A DNA stretch of 52,393 nt from positions 1-52,393 of the forward strand of contig VKHL01000180.1 of the NCBI GenBank assembly GCA_015146655.1, written 5' to 3'. Positions 18,520 to 33,500 of this stretch are shown piece by piece. Positions within the stretch are counted from its first letter, which is position 1. Every line of letters starts with the position of its first letter. A program made the translations under genes and the position numbers. The notes under the pieces were generated by a model. It made no database searches, had not been told where the DNA came from, and saw nothing but the letters and a program-made list of their open reading frames with translations. The stretch comes from Ochromonas danica. Its lineage: Eukaryota > Sar > Chrysophyceae > Chromulinales > Chromulinaceae.

Positions 18520-21500
18520 ATGAAGGTGTTCTCTTCAAACTATTTCATTTTCTCTTTTCTTATCTTTCTTCAAATCTTCTCCATTGCAAGAGGAGAATTT
18601 TTCCCGACCACAATCTCTGCCTTGTACTATACCTACACTGCAGTGTGCTATGTAGATGACGGTGAAGTACTAGCAGTGGGCTATCAAATCTCTGGTGGGT
18701 CTGTAATTCGTTCCACGGATTATGGCGATACATGGACTACCATCGCAGACGAAAATAGTGTTTCAGGTCTCTTTGGTGTGGCCGCGAGAAGACTATCTGA
18801 TTCAATAGTGCGTTATTTGGCATCAGATATTGATGGTGTCATTTATTCCTATGATGGCTCTTCTTGGTCAGCTCTCACCTCCTTATCTGGAACTACGATT
18901 GGCTTGACCATTGGAAGCAATGGCAATGCCTTTGCTTCTGGCTCAGGCGGATTTGTGGCAATTTCTTCGAATTCTTCTAGCTATGCCACTTGGACCACTG
19001 TCAGCCCATCTGGCCCTACTTCGGATGATACGCTTTATGACGTCTCCAGTTTGGATGGCACCCATGTCATAACAGTGGGAACTTCAGGCTACGTGTTCTA
19101 CTCCACTGACGCTGGATCTTCTTGGACTGCTGGAAGTAGCGGTACCACGAACGTCATTTATTGTATATCTCAGCTGTCCAATTCGGTTGCCATGATTGCT
19201 GGCGAGACCGGGTATCTGGCTAAGACCACGGATGGTGGAGCGACATGGACGACCATGTCTGCATTCTCAAGCAGCTATACATCTCGTTTCCATGCCATCT
19301 CTATGCTGGATAGCTCTGTAGCTTATGTGGTAGCAAGTCCGTCCTCTGGATCATCTGGTGGAGTTGTCTATGAGACATTGGATGGCGGCTCCACTTGGTT
19401 ACTTTCTCAAAGCACGACAGCTTCTCTTTACAGTATCAAAATAATCGATTACACCCATGGTGTTATTGGAGCAGGGCCTGGCACTGCCATTCTTCGCATG
19501 GTACCAAGTAAGTGGTGTGGTTCTTCTACCATTGGAGTGTGTTGTATATATTGGCTTGCTTCTTTGTTTGTTGTCTTGATGTGGCGAATATGTTCACGGC
19601 TGTATTCCTGCTTTGAGGTGCTGCATAATTCCTCTTGCTGTTCTTTTAGCATTATTTGAAGGGTTTATCGCCAGTACTAAATTTTTCACTTGCTTTCTGA
19701 ATAGATCCAACTGGACAACCAACTCAGCAGCCCACTGGCCAGCCGTCTGGTCAGCCTTCGAGACAGCCAACAAGCCAGCCAACGTCACAACCAACCTCTC
19801 AACCAACATCTCAGCCAAGTCGTAAACCTACATCTCAACCTTCTGCTCAACCAAGTAGTCAGCCAAGTGGTCAACCTGTTGCTTACCCAACATCCATACC
19901 TTCCTCACAACCATCGGGTAAACCCAGCAGTCAACCTTCTGGACAACCTTCTGGGCAACCATCTGCTCAACCTGTGGTTTATCCGACCAGTATGCCTAGC
20001 GGTCAACCTTCTGCAAGTCCTTCAGGCCAACCGTCGTCCAGTCCAACTTTCAAATCTACTTCACAGCCTACGTCTGCACCAAGTGGACAGCCTTCCTCTC
20101 AACCTTCTTCTCAACCTACAAACCCAACTGCTCAACCATCTGCTATGCCCACTTCGGTGCCATCTACTCAACCTTCAGGTGTTCCTAGTGGACAACCTTC
20201 TTCAAAACCCTCTTCACAACCTTCTTCGCAACCCTCTTCATGCCCTTCTACTCAGCCATCTGCTACCCCCAGTGGACAGCCCACAGTTATTCCCACTTCT
20301 AAGCCTTCTGTTCCTACGGGACAGCCCTCTTCAAGGCCAACCAAATTTGTTTTCCCAACGTCAAATCCGACCAGTAGCGCTCCGACTCTTCAACCATCTG
20401 GTCAACCTTCGTCTCAACCATCCTCTCAACCTACCAATCCGACAGCTCAACCGTCATCTCGACCATCGACGCAGCCCTCTGCCCAACCAAGTGCCATCCC
20501 ATCGGCTCAGCCTAGCTCTCAGCCGTCTTCTCAACCAGTCGGTGCACCAACATCTATTCCCAGTGGTCAACCGAGCGGGCAGCCAAGTGGAAAGCCCTCG
20601 GCTCAACCGTCGAGTTGTCCCAGTGGTCAGCCATCTACTCAACCTTCAGGATGCCCCACAAGCCAACCTACGGGTCAGCCAACAGCTCAGCCAGTTGTTG
20701 CTCCCACCAGCATTCCCTCATCTCAACCCTCCGGTCAACCCTCGTCTCTACCTTCTGCACAGCCGAGTGAGAGACCCTCTTCTCAACCAACTTCAAAACC
20801 TTCCACCCAACCAAGTTCGAAACCTTCATCTCAACCTTCAAATCAGCCGTCTTCTGCCCCTTCTGGCCAACCATCTGGTCAACCCTCTTCTCAACCCACG
20901 AGTGTACCCACCACCAGTATACCCTCTTCTCAACCCTCCTCTCAACCCTCCTCCCAGCCTTCTTCGTTCCCGTCTTCGCAACCTTCTGGCCAGCCCAGTT
21001 CCAAGCCAAGTGGTCAACCAAGTGAATCTCCTACAGGACAGCCTTCTATAAGGCCTTCCGGCAGACCGAGTGGTCAGCCAAGTGGTCAGCCGTCTTCTGT
21101 CCCTTCATGCCAGCCTACGTCACGACCTACTTCCAGACCCTCTGGTCCAACTTCTCACCCCACTGGCCAGCCATCCACTCAGCCGTCTTCTTTCCCCTCT
21201 TCTCAACCTTCAAGTCAACCTAGCAGCCAACCTTCAGTTCAACCTTCGTCCCAGCCTTCCAGTCAGCCATCAGGACAGCCTAGTGGACACCCCTCATCTT
21301 TCCCCACAAGCATGCCCACGGGCTTAGTCTATGGAGGTGTTTGGTGGTCTATCCAGGCTGGATCAACTTCAGATGCTTTCTTGGGAGCTACATGGCTCAA
21401 TAGTTTGAATTGTGTTTTGGTTGGGCGAGCTTTGCTGGATGGAGTAATAGTGGCAAGCTTGGATCGTGGAGTCAGTTGGACTCGTACATTGGTTACTAAT

Positions 21501-24500
21501 AAACCTTTCTCGGATGTCACATCATATGATCCTGGATCAGGTACAACCTATATTCTAGCGCTGTCGTTAGGTGGGTTGGTATACTGCTCAAGAAATGGAG
21601 GGATCACGTGGACACAATGCACAACATCTGCCATGGGTTCCTTATTTTATGGTATTGGAGTCGGCTCGAATGGTGTAGCTTATGCAGTTGGCAACGCTGG
21701 ACAAGTGTACACTTCGAGCTATTCTTCTTCTTATGTGACATGGACTGCGAAGTCTCTTTCTGTTTCTTCCCCTCCTCGCCTGAATGCCGTGGCAACTTAT
21801 GATGGTGTTGTTGTCTACGTGGCGGGTGTGTCTGGTAATGTCTATAAGTCTACCAATGCAGGAACTTCTTGGACTGCCTTGACGAAGACGACATACATCA
21901 ACATTTATGCCATCTCTGTAGCAAGCAATGTTGATGTCTTGTTCACCGGGGCGGCCAGAATGGGAAGGATTAGTGCAGATGGGGGAAATAGTTGGACAAA
22001 GTTGAGTATATTTCCCAGTGGTGGAGCTAATGCCAGCACCTATCCTCCTCATTCTGCTCATATACTTTCATCTTCTGTATCTTTCTGTGGAGGATTAAGT
22101 GGAGCAGTGTACAAAACTGTGAATGGTGGTTCAAAGTGGATTCCCGAGTCTTTGATAGTTACAAGTTCTGGTCAGTCTATTTACAGCTTGAATATGTATT
22201 CAACGAATGTTGGTGTGGCAGGAGACAGCATAGGAAATGCTTATCTATTGACACCAACACCCACAGCTATGCCTACCAGCCAACCTTCGGGACAACCTAG
22301 TAGTCTGCCATCAAGTCAACCCACTGGCCAACCTACTGTTATCCCATCCACTCAACCTACTTCTGTACCGTCATCGCGACCATCTGGACAACCCACTGTT
22401 CAGCCTTCAGGTCAACCAAGTAGCCAACCGTCCAGTTTACCCACAAGCCAACCAACTTGTCAGCCATCTTGTCAGCCAACAGCTCAACCAAGCAGTTCTC
22501 CAACAACGCAACCATCGACACAACCCAGCTCAATGCCTTCTTCCCAACCTAGTGTCAGACCTACATCACAGCCGAGCATTCGATCATCCGCCACCCCTAC
22601 ATCTCAGCCCTCAACGCAGCCGTCGTCTCAGCCGTCTGCACAGCCTTCCTCGCAACCTTCATCTCAACCATCAGGTCTTCCCTCAGCTCAACCTACTGGG
22701 CAACCATCATCGGTGCCGTCAGGATGTCCTAGTGGTCAGCCAACGTCCGTCCCCAGCACAGTTCCTTCGTCTAGACCGTCGGTGCAACCCTCCTCACAAC
22801 CCTCCAGTATTCCTTCCTCTCAGCCGTCAATACGACCCACCGGACATCCTTCAACCCAGCCCACATCCCAGCCTTCTGGTCAGCCATCAGGTTGTCCCAC
22901 TGGCCAGCCGTCAAGCCAGCCTTCTGGCCAGCCTTCTTCTCAACCGTCTGGTGTTCCATCTGGCCAGCCTAGTAGTCAACCATCGAGCCGACCCAGTGGT
23001 CAGCCATCGGAGCAACCATCAGGACAACCAACATCGGTTCCATCGTCTCAACCATCTGCCCAACCGAGTGGTCAACCCAGTGGTCAGCCGTCATGTGTAC
23101 CAACGGGTCAACCGTCATCACAACCAAGTTCTCACCCTTCTGGCCAGCCATCATCCCAGCCTTCATCTCAGCCCTCTGGAGTCCCGTCGTCGCAGCCTTC
23201 ATCTCAGCCTTCGTCCCGTCCAAGTGGTCAACCAAGCTCTGTGCCCAGCAGTCAACCTTCGTCACAGCCGAGTGGTTGTCCCTCAGGTCAGCCCTCGGGT
23301 CAACCATCAGGTCAACCAAGTGGAGTTCCCACAGGTCAGCCGAGTGCACAACCTTCCTCTCAACCTTCTTCCCAGCCGAGTGCACAGCCGAGTGGTGAGC
23401 CAACGGGTCAGCCTAGTGCGCAACCCAGTGGTCAGCCGAGTACACAACCTACATCCCGACCAAGTACTCAGCCTTCTTCCCAACCCTCAAGCCAGCCGAC
23501 TTCGGTTCCATCATCTCAACCTTCTGGTCAGCCCAGCAGTCAACCATCCGGTGTCCCTACGGGTCAACCCAGTGCTCAGCCAAGTACCCAACCAAGTGCA
23601 CAACCTTCATCATATCCTTCGGGCCAGCCTTCTGGTCAGCCATCAAGCCAACCCTCTGGTGTTCCTACAGGACAGCCAAGCACTCAGCCCAGTGGCCAGC
23701 CTACGGGAGTGCCTACGGGTCAGCCCAGTGGCCAGCCCAGTAGTCAACCAAGTTCTTGTCCATCCTCTCAACCGTCTGCACAGCCAAGTGCACAGCCATC
23801 TGGTCAGCCAAGTGGTGTACCCACGGGCCAACCTAGTGGTCAACCTAGCAGTCAGCCGAGCGGTATTCCAAGTGGACAACCTAGTGGACAGCCTTCTGGT
23901 CAGCCTTCTGGGCAACCGTCCTGTCAACCATCGAGTCAGCCGACATCTCAGCCGACATCTCAGCCCACATCGGAACCGTCAGGCCAGCCCAGTTGTCAGC
24001 CTAGCGGTCAACCCAGTTCACAACCTTCAGGCGAACCAAGCTCTCAGCCGAGTTCTCAACCAAGTTCTCAACCTTCCGGTCAGCCTTCTGGGCAACCCAG
24101 TGGTGTTCCAACGAGCCAGCCTTCTGGGCAGCCGAGTGGCCAACCAAGCGGTCAACCTAGTGCTCAGCCAAGTGGTCAACCCAGTGGTGTCCCTACCGGC
24201 CAACCTTCCAGCCAACCAAGCTCACAGCCAAGCTCGCAGCCAAGTGGTCAACCCAGCGGGTTACCAACGGGTCAGCCTACTGGTCAACCCTCATCCCAAC
24301 CGTCATCTCAACCATCCTCACAACCATCCTCTCAACCGACGGGCGTTCCTACGGGGCAACCGTCCGGACAACCAACGATGCAGCCTTCGGGACAACCAAG
24401 TGGTCAACCTTCATCACAACCTTCGGGACAACCTAGTGGTGTTCCCAGTGGTCAGCCATCTGCTCAACCTTCTTCCCAGCCCACATCCCAGCCTTCTGGT

Positions 24501-27500
24501 CAGCCATCAGGTTGTCCCACTGGCCAGCCGTCAAGCCAGCCTTCTGGCCAACCTTCTTCTCAACCGTCTGGTGTTCCATCTGGCCAGCCTAGTAGTCAAC
24601 CATCGAGCCGACCCAGTGGTCAGCCATCGGAGCAACCATCAGGACAACCAACATCGGTTCCATCGTCTCAACCATCTGCCCAACCGAGTGGTCAACCCAG
24701 TGGTCAGCCGTCATGTGTACCAACGGGTCAACCGTCATCACAACCAAGTTCTCACCCTTCTGGCCAGCCATCATCCCAGCCTTCATCTCAGCCCTCTGGA
24801 GTCCCGTCGTCGCAGCCTTCATCTCAGCCTTCGTCCCGTCCAAGTGGTCAACCAAGCTCTGTGCCCAGCAGTCAACCTTCGTCACAGCCGAGTGGTTGTC
24901 CCTCAGGTCAGCCCTCGGGTCAACCATCAGGTCAACCAAGTGGAGTTCCCACAGGTCAGCCGAGTGCACAACCTTCCTCTCAACCTTCTTCCCAGCCGAG
25001 TGCACAGCCGAGTGGTGAGCCAACGGGTCAGCCTAGTGCGCAACCCAGTGGTCAGCCGAGTACACAACCTACATCCCGACCAAGTACTCAGCCTTCTTCC
25101 CAACCCTCAAGCCAGCCGACTTCGGTTCCATCATCTCAACCTTCTGGTCAGCCCAGCAGTCAACCATCCGGTGTCCCTACGGGTCAACCCAGTGCTCAGC
25201 CAAGTACCCAACCAAGTGCACAACCTTCATCATATCCTTCGGGCCAGCCTTCTGGTCAGCCATCAAGCCAACCCTCTGGTGTTCCTACAGGACAGCCAAG
25301 CACTCAGCCCAGTGGCCAGCCTACGGGAGTGCCTACGGGTCAGCCCAGTGGCCAGCCCAGTAGTCAACCAAGTTCTTGTCCATCCTCTCAACCGTCTGCA
25401 CAGCCAAGTGCACAGCCATCTGGTCAGCCAAGTGGTGTACCCACGGGCCAACCTAGTGGTCAACCTAGCAGTCAGCCGAGCGGTATTCCAAGTGGACAAC
25501 CTAGTGGACAGCCTTCTGGTCAGCCTTCTGGGCAACCGTCCTGTCAACCATCGAGTCAGCCGACATCTCAGCCGACATCTCAGCCCACATCGGAACCGTC
25601 AGGCCAGCCCAGTTGTCAGCCTAGCGGTCAACCCAGTTCACAACCTTCAGGCGAACCAAGCTCTCAGCCGAGTTCTCAACCAAGTTCTCAACCTTCCGGT
25701 CAGCCTTCTGGGCAACCCAGTGGTGTTCCAACGAGCCAGCCTTCTGGGCAGCCGAGTGGCCAACCAAGCGGTCAACCTAGTGCTCAGCCAAGTGGTCAAC
25801 CCAGTGGTGTCCCTACCGGCCAACCTTCCAGCCAACCAAGCTCACAGCCAAGCTCGCAGCCAAGTGGTCAACCCAGCGGGTTACCAACGGGTCAGCCTAC
25901 TGGTCAACCCTCATCCCAACCGTCATCTCAACCATCCTCACAACCATCCTCTCAACCGACGGGCGTTCCTACGGGGCAACCGTCCGGACAACCAACGATG
26001 CAGCCTTCGGGACAACCAAGTGGTCAACCTTCATCACAACCTTCGGGACAACCTAGTGGTGTTCCCAGTGGTCAGCCATCTGCTCAACCTTCTTCCCAGC
26101 CCACATCCCAGCCTTCTGGTCAGCCATCAGGTTGTCCCACTGGCCAGCCGTCAAGCCAGCCTTCTGGCCAACCTTCTTCTCAACCGTCTGGTGTTCCATC
26201 TGGCCAGCCTAGTAGTCAACCATCGAGCCGACCCAGTGGTCAGCCATCGGAGCAACCATCAGGACAACCAACATCGGTTCCATCGTCTCAACCATCTGCC
26301 CAACCGAGTGGTCAACCCAGTGGTCAGCCGTCATGTGTACCAACGGGTCAACCGTCATCACAACCAAGTTCTCACCCTTCTGGCCAGCCATCATCCCAGC
26401 CTTCATCTCAGCCCTCTGGAGTCCCGTCGTCGCAGCCTTCATCTCAGCCTTCGTCCCGTCCAAGTGGTCAACCAAGCTCTGTGCCCAGCAGTCAACCTTC
26501 GTCACAGCCGAGTGGTTGTCCCTCAGGTCAGCCCTCGGGTCAACCATCAGGTCAACCAAGTGGAGTTCCCACAGGTCAGCCGAGTGCACAACCTTCCTCT
26601 CAACCTTCTTCCCAGCCGAGTGCACAGCCGAGTGGTGAGCCAACGGGTCAGCCTAGTGCGCAACCCAGTGGTCAGCCGAGTACACAACCTACATCCCGAC
26701 CAAGTACTCAGCCTTCTTCCCAACCCTCAAGCCAGCCGACTTCGGTTCCATCATCTCAACCTTCTGGTCAGCCCAGCAGTCAACCATCCGGTGTCCCTAC
26801 GGGTCAACCCAGTGCTCAGCCAAGTACCCAACCAAGTGCACAACCTTCATCATATCCTTCGGGCCAGCCTTCTGGTCAGCCATCAAGCCAACCCTCTGGT
26901 GTTCCTACAGGACAGCCAAGCACTCAGCCCAGTGGCCAGCCTACGGGAGTGCCTACGGGTCAGCCCAGTGGCCAGCCCAGTAGTCAACCAAGTTCTTGTC
27001 CATCCTCTCAACCGTCTGCACAGCCAAGTGCACAGCCATCTGGTCAGCCAAGTGGTGTACCCACGGGCCAACCTAGTGGTCAACCTAGCAGTCAGCCGAG
27101 CGGTATTCCAAGTGGACAACCTAGTGGACAGCCTTCTGGTCAGCCTTCTGGGCAACCGTCCTGTCAACCATCGAGTCAGCCGACATCTCAGCCGACATCT
27201 CAGCCCACATCGGAACCGTCAGGCCAGCCCAGTTGTCAGCCTAGCGGTCAACCCAGTTCACAACCTTCAGGCGAACCAAGCTCTCAGCCGAGTTCTCAAC
27301 CAAGTTCTCAACCTTCCGGTCAGCCTTCTGGGCAACCCAGTGGTGTTCCAACGAGCCAGCCTTCTGGGCAGCCGAGTGGCCAACCAAGCGGTCAACCTAG
27401 TGCTCAGCCAAGTGGTCAACCCAGTGGTGTCCCTACCGGCCAACCTTCCAGCCAACCAAGCTCACAGCCAAGCTCGCAGCCAAGTGGTCAACCCAGCGGG

Positions 27501-30500
27501 TTACCAACGGGTCAGCCTACTGGTCAACCCTCATCCCAACCGTCATCTCAACCATCCTCACAACCATCCTCTCAACCGACGGGCGTTCCTACGGGGCAAC
27601 CGTCCGGACAACCAACGATGCAGCCTTCGGGACAACCAAGTGGTCAACCTTCATCACAACCTTCGGGACAACCTAGTGGTGTTCCCAGTGGTCAGCCATC
27701 TGCTCAACCTTCTTCCCAGCCCACATCCCAGCCTTCTGGTCAGCCATCAGGTTGTCCCACTGGCCAGCCGTCAAGCCAGCCTTCTGGCCAACCTTCTTCT
27801 CAACCGTCTGGTGTTCCATCTGGCCAGCCTAGTAGTCAACCATCGAGCCGACCCAGTGGTCAGCCATCGGAGCAACCATCAGGACAACCAACATCGGTTC
27901 CATCGTCTCAACCATCTGCCCAACCGAGTGGTCAACCCAGTGGTCAGCCGTCATGTGTACCAACGGGTCAACCGTCATCACAACCAAGTTCTCACCCTTC
28001 TGGCCAGCCATCATCCCAGCCTTCATCTCAGCCCTCTGGAGTCCCGTCGTCGCAGCCTTCATCTCAGCCTTCGTCCCGTCCAAGTGGTCAACCAAGCTCT
28101 GTGCCCAGCAGTCAACCTTCGTCACAGCCGAGTGGTTGTCCCTCAGGTCAGCCCTCGGGTCAACCATCAGGTCAACCAAGTGGAGTTCCCACAGGTCAGC
28201 CGAGTGCACAACCTTCCTCTCAACCTTCTTCCCAGCCGAGTGCACAGCCGAGTGGTGAGCCAACGGGTCAGCCTAGTGCGCAACCCAGTGGTCAGCCGAG
28301 TACACAACCTACATCCCGACCAAGTACTCAGCCTTCTTCCCAACCCTCAAGCCAGCCGACTTCGGTTCCATCATCTCAACCTTCTGGTCAGCCCAGCAGT
28401 CAACCATCCGGTGTCCCTACGGGTCAACCCAGTGCTCAGCCAAGTACCCAACCAAGTGCACAACCTTCATCATATCCTTCGGGCCAGCCTTCTGGTCAGC
28501 CATCAAGCCAACCCTCTGGTGTTCCTACAGGACAGCCAAGCACTCAGCCCAGTGGCCAGCCTACGGGAGTGCCTACGGGTCAGCCCAGTGGCCAGCCCAG
28601 TAGTCAACCAAGTTCTTGTCCATCCTCTCAACCGTCTGCACAGCCAAGTGCACAGCCATCTGGTCAGCCAAGTGGTGTACCCACGGGCCAACCTAGTGGT
28701 CAACCTAGCAGTCAGCCGAGCGGTATTCCAAGTGGACAACCTAGTGGACAGCCTTCTGGTCAGCCTTCTGGGCAACCGTCCTGTCAACCATCGAGTCAGC
28801 CGACATCTCAGCCGACATCTCAGCCCACATCGGAACCGTCAGGCCAGCCCAGTTGTCAGCCTAGCGGTCAACCCAGTTCACAACCTTCAGGCGAACCAAG
28901 CTCTCAGCCGAGTTCTCAACCAAGTTCTCAACCTTCCGGTCAGCCTTCTGGGCAACCCAGTGGTGTTCCAACGAGCCAGCCTTCTGGGCAGCCGAGTGGC
29001 CAACCAAGCGGTCAACCTAGTGCTCAGCCAAGTGGTCAACCCAGTGGTGTCCCTACCGGCCAACCTTCCAGCCAACCAAGCTCACAGCCAAGCTCGCAGC
29101 CAAGTGGTCAACCCAGCGGGTTACCAACGGGTCAGCCTACTGGTCAACCCTCATCCCAACCGTCATCTCAACCATCCTCACAACCATCCTCTCAACCGAC
29201 GGGCGTTCCTACGGGGCAACCGTCCGGACAACCAACGATGCAGCCTTCGGGACAACCAAGCGGTCAACCTTCATCACAACCTTCGGGACAACCTAGTGGT
29301 GTTCCCAGTGGTCAGCCATCTGCTCAACCTTCTAGTAAACCGACTGCTTATCCAACATTTGACTCAACTGCTCAACCTTCTTCCCAGCCCACAACCCAAC
29401 CTTCTAGTAGGCCCAGTAGTCAACCTTCGGAGCAGCCTTCAGCTCAGCCGAGTTCTGCTCCAACTGGCCAGCCGACGGGTCAGCCAACTTGTCAGCCTTC
29501 ATCCAGCCCCTCAACTGTCCCTACTGGACAGCCATCTGCACAGCCTACGTCAAGTCCCAGTACTCAGCCCAGTGGCCAGCCCAGCGTTCAGCCTTCAAGT
29601 CAACCCAGCGCTCAACCCAGTAGCCAGCCCAGTGATCAACCTTCGTCTCAACCGACAGGACAGCCCACCACAAACCCTTCTGGCCAGCCTTCCGCTCAGC
29701 CAACAGGGCTCCCCACTGGTCAACCAACCTCTCAACCATCTGATCAGCCCACAACACAGCCAACTTCTCTCCCTTCTGCGCAGCCCTCATCCAAGCCTAG
29801 TTCTCAACCGACTGACCAGCCAACAGGTATACCCTCCACGCAGCCTTCAGCTCAACCAACAACGCAGCCGACTGGTGTACCCTCTGCACAACCTTCCGTT
29901 CAGCCATCATCTGTCCCAACAAGCCAGCCAAGTTGCCAACCAACAGCTCAACCATCTGCTCAACCAAGCTCCCAACCTTCTGCTCAACCTTCATCACAGC
30001 CCAGTGGAGTCCCATCTGCTCAGCCCAGCTCGCAACCATCTACGCAACCTACAGCAAGGCCTTCGGGTCAACCCTCGTCGGTTCCATCTTCTCAACCGTC
30101 AGCGCAGCCCTCTTCGGCTCCAACCGCACAGCCCAGCAGTCAACCTTCATCCCAGCCTTCATCAAGACCTTCGTCTCAGCCTAGCTCACAGCCATCAGGT
30201 TCTCCGACCTCGCAACCCTCTTCCAGGCCCTCGTCTCAACCAAGTGCGCAGCCGAGTACGCAACCAAGTGGTGTTCCAACAGGACAGCCATCATCCCAGC
30301 CTTCGTCTCGTCCTTCGTCCCAACCAAGTAGTCAACCTTCTATGCAGCCATCATCACAACCCTCTTCAGTCCCATCAGGTCAACCTAGCAGTCAACCAAG
30401 CTCTCAGCCGACATCTCAACCATCATCACAACCAACCGCTTCCCCCTCTTCGCAACCTTCGTCGCAGCCTTCTGGGTTTCCCACAAGTCAACCTTCATCC

Positions 30501-33500
30501 CGTCCAACCGGACAACCATCCACACAGCCATCCAATTCACCCAGTGGACAACCTACTGCACAACCTAGTTCTCAGCCATCAACCCAGCCCAGCACCATTC
30601 CAAGCGGACAACCTTCCTCTCAACCTTCCGCGCGACCGTCTTCTCAGCCCAGTGGGCAACCCAGCGGTCAGCCGTCCTGCCAGCCGTCCAGTCAGCCATC
30701 TTCTCAACCCACAAGTGTGCCAACCACTAGCAAACCTTCTTCCCAGCCTTCTTCTCAACCTTCTTCACAGCCAAGTTCTCAACCGACTTCGTCACCCACA
30801 ACCGCCAAGCCCAGCTCTACTCCATCTTCTCCACCAACACAGGCACCGTTTTCCAGCGCTCCAACGCTTCCAGGACAGACCAACGCCCCGACTTTCCGAC
30901 CTACAAGCAGTCCCACTTATGATGTTAACTATGAGTCATCTGCGTTATATAAGGAGTTCACAGCATTGAGTACTAGCCTTAATAGCAATCAAGAGAATAT
31001 TGTGTACTCAGGCTTCTACTATAAGGGCATTGTCCCCATAGGAAAGTGTTCTATTTGGAAGCAATATGCCAGCACTGCCTCTCGTCTCGCTGCTGACGAC
31101 GTCTACTATAGTAAACTGGTGCTCTACTCTGGGAAATATGACTATGGATTGGAGCAAGGTCAGAACTACTCTTATTCATGTACCAATGCAGCTCGTATAG
31201 AAGAAATAGCGTCCAGCTTGAATAGCGGATCATCCTATGATGGTATATGTGATGGTATCAGATTTAAGGTTCAGCAATGTTCTTGGGGAGTGAGCATTTG
31301 TGGCAATTGCAAGACTCTTTGTGGAGGAAATTGGTGTGGCAAATCTGTATTGGCAACGGATGTAACGGTTGAGTTATGCCCAGCGTGCACATCGCGCAAA
31401 GGACTGTACTCAGTGCTCAGTCTCACGTACTCCCATTTGGTACTCTACCCAGTCATCACGTCACCTCTTGTGGTCACTCCTCAAAGAACATCTCTAGTAG
31501 TAGGTCTGAATATTTCTTCAGGAGGATATTTGTATTGCTATGCCACGACTTCAACTGCTTCCAATATTACATCCACCTATACCGTGAAAACTTTTGGAAC
31601 ACGGACACTTGCATTGATAAATGGCAATGCGTCGGTGACGATTGGAAACCTCTCTCCCAACACGACGTATGCTGTGTATTGTTTTTCAGAGAGTTTTGGT
31701 GGACAAGTCATGCCATTGGAAAAAGTGTTATCCACTCGTACACTGAGTCAAACTTCATGTTGTGCTCAAGTTGTCTTTACTAGCTATTCGTCTTCTATTC
31801 CTGCAGTAGCCTCGCTATCTTCTACGAATGCTTCTTTGATGCCAAGTGTAGAGATTGGCTTGGATTCGATTGTTTCAAGTAATTACACGATTTCTGTTCT
31901 ATTGACTTCTTTCAGTGCGAATTGTAATGTCAGTAGCAATGTGGTAACTCCAAAGGCCTATGCACGTCCCAATAACTTTACCCTCCTCAGTGGTGCTATC
32001 TCCAGCACGAAGTCCTTCTTGATCTATGGTGATGCTGCATGCTATCACGTGAAGACTATCTTATACAAAGGTCGTGTAAAGCAAGCTGCTAATATCATCT
32101 CTAACACTACTGTGCAAATCAATCTGATCTCTTCTGCTATACAAGCACCCAAGTTAACATCTGCTCAATATGTGAACAGTGGACTTGGATTTCTCATTAA
32201 CTTCGACATCTCATCAGATCAAGGTACATCTGTTCTCACTACCACGGCATCATTCACTTGTAACTTGCTATTCAATTTCACGGGAGCTGATTCAAGTTTA
32301 TGTTCTTGGTTAACAACCTCTCAAGTCTCTGTCTTGTTTGTGGGTGATCTCAATAGTCAAAGCTATCCCAGTGTAGGTGATCGTATTCAAGTATGGGATA
32401 ACAAGATTAGGTCATCTTATTGTACGGGAGCTGTGCTAGCCACGAGTAACTGTCTGTACAGCAATCCTGACTTCTATGCTAGTCTCTCAGCACCCAGCAG
32501 TCCAATTGTTCCTGTTGTTTCCCTGTCTGCACCAGCTCAGATTAGTCTATGTGATGGTTTGACTCTGGATCCAACGAATAGTTATAATCGTGGCAGACAA
32601 GCATGGCAAAGTATCTCATGGACTGTGACTTATTTCTATGGTAATGGCAGCATCGATGACTCTGTTGGATCATCTCTGTCAACCTATCTGAATCAGAATG
32701 CACTCACTACTCGAGCATTAATCACAATCGACAAGTCTTTGTTACAAGTGGGTAGTTACAATATTGCTCTACAATTAACCAATACGTTCAATCAAAGTAG
32801 TCTTGCTATTGTTCATGTTGTTGTTACATCTGCGAATACGTTACCAACAGTTAGTATCGCTGGTAGTCGATCGTTGGAAATCTTTCGTGCTAATCCGATT
32901 GCATTGTATGCGGTAGCATCTCTCTCTCCTTGTTCATCTGTGAATGATCACAGTCTCTCCTATCGATGGGCTGTCTATGTCAACAATGTCTATCAGCCAC
33001 AGATTATCAGTGAGTCTAATACACCTTCGATCTTCAAACTCTCAGCTTACAGTCTCAACACATCCACCACGTACATCGTGCAAGTGGTCGTGCGGTCTGT
33101 AGATGGAAGTTCTAACGCGGCTAGTGTTCGTGTGAAGGTTGGTATTAATGCGATTTATGCATTAATAAGTGGAGGTTATCGACAAAAGCAAAGTGCATTA
33201 ACATCATTCTCACTAGATGGTAGTACAAGCTATTCTTTGGACTATCCGTTAGACACTAGTCGACTATCTTATCGATGGACTTGTCTAGAGATTACCGCCA
33301 AGTATTACGGTCGTAGTTGTCAAGGTGTAGTCTTACGATCACAAGCCAAGAATACCGTTGACATGTCTGCTTATAGTAGTGCTAGTGAAAGTCGATCCTT
33401 CCAGTTTACATTGTATTTATCCAGTCGTGATGGTATGACATCAAATACATCAACTGTCTTGGAATTAGATCCGTTGGTGCAGTCACCCTTCGTCACGTTA

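Noticed and set aside
19867-21051. Leu/Asn/His-rich open frame over the first PSxQP block
   Set aside because: Shifted-phase translation of the same tetrapeptide codons.
22857-29330. CRISPR-like array because of regularly repeated short units
   Set aside because: The repeats are coding tetrapeptides in a eukaryotic gene, without spacers or cas genes.
22552-30969. A second very long open frame (2805 codons) overlapping the stalk on the plus strand
   Set aside because: It follows the PSxQP codons in another phase (CAR-CCN-TCN has no stops in shifted frames), has no start context or domain, and repeats with the same 1620-bp period.
31376-31783. 135-codon plus-strand frame overlapping the Cys-rich region of the giant gene
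   Set aside because: A shadow of the main frame, which has the better N-glycosylation and Cys pattern.
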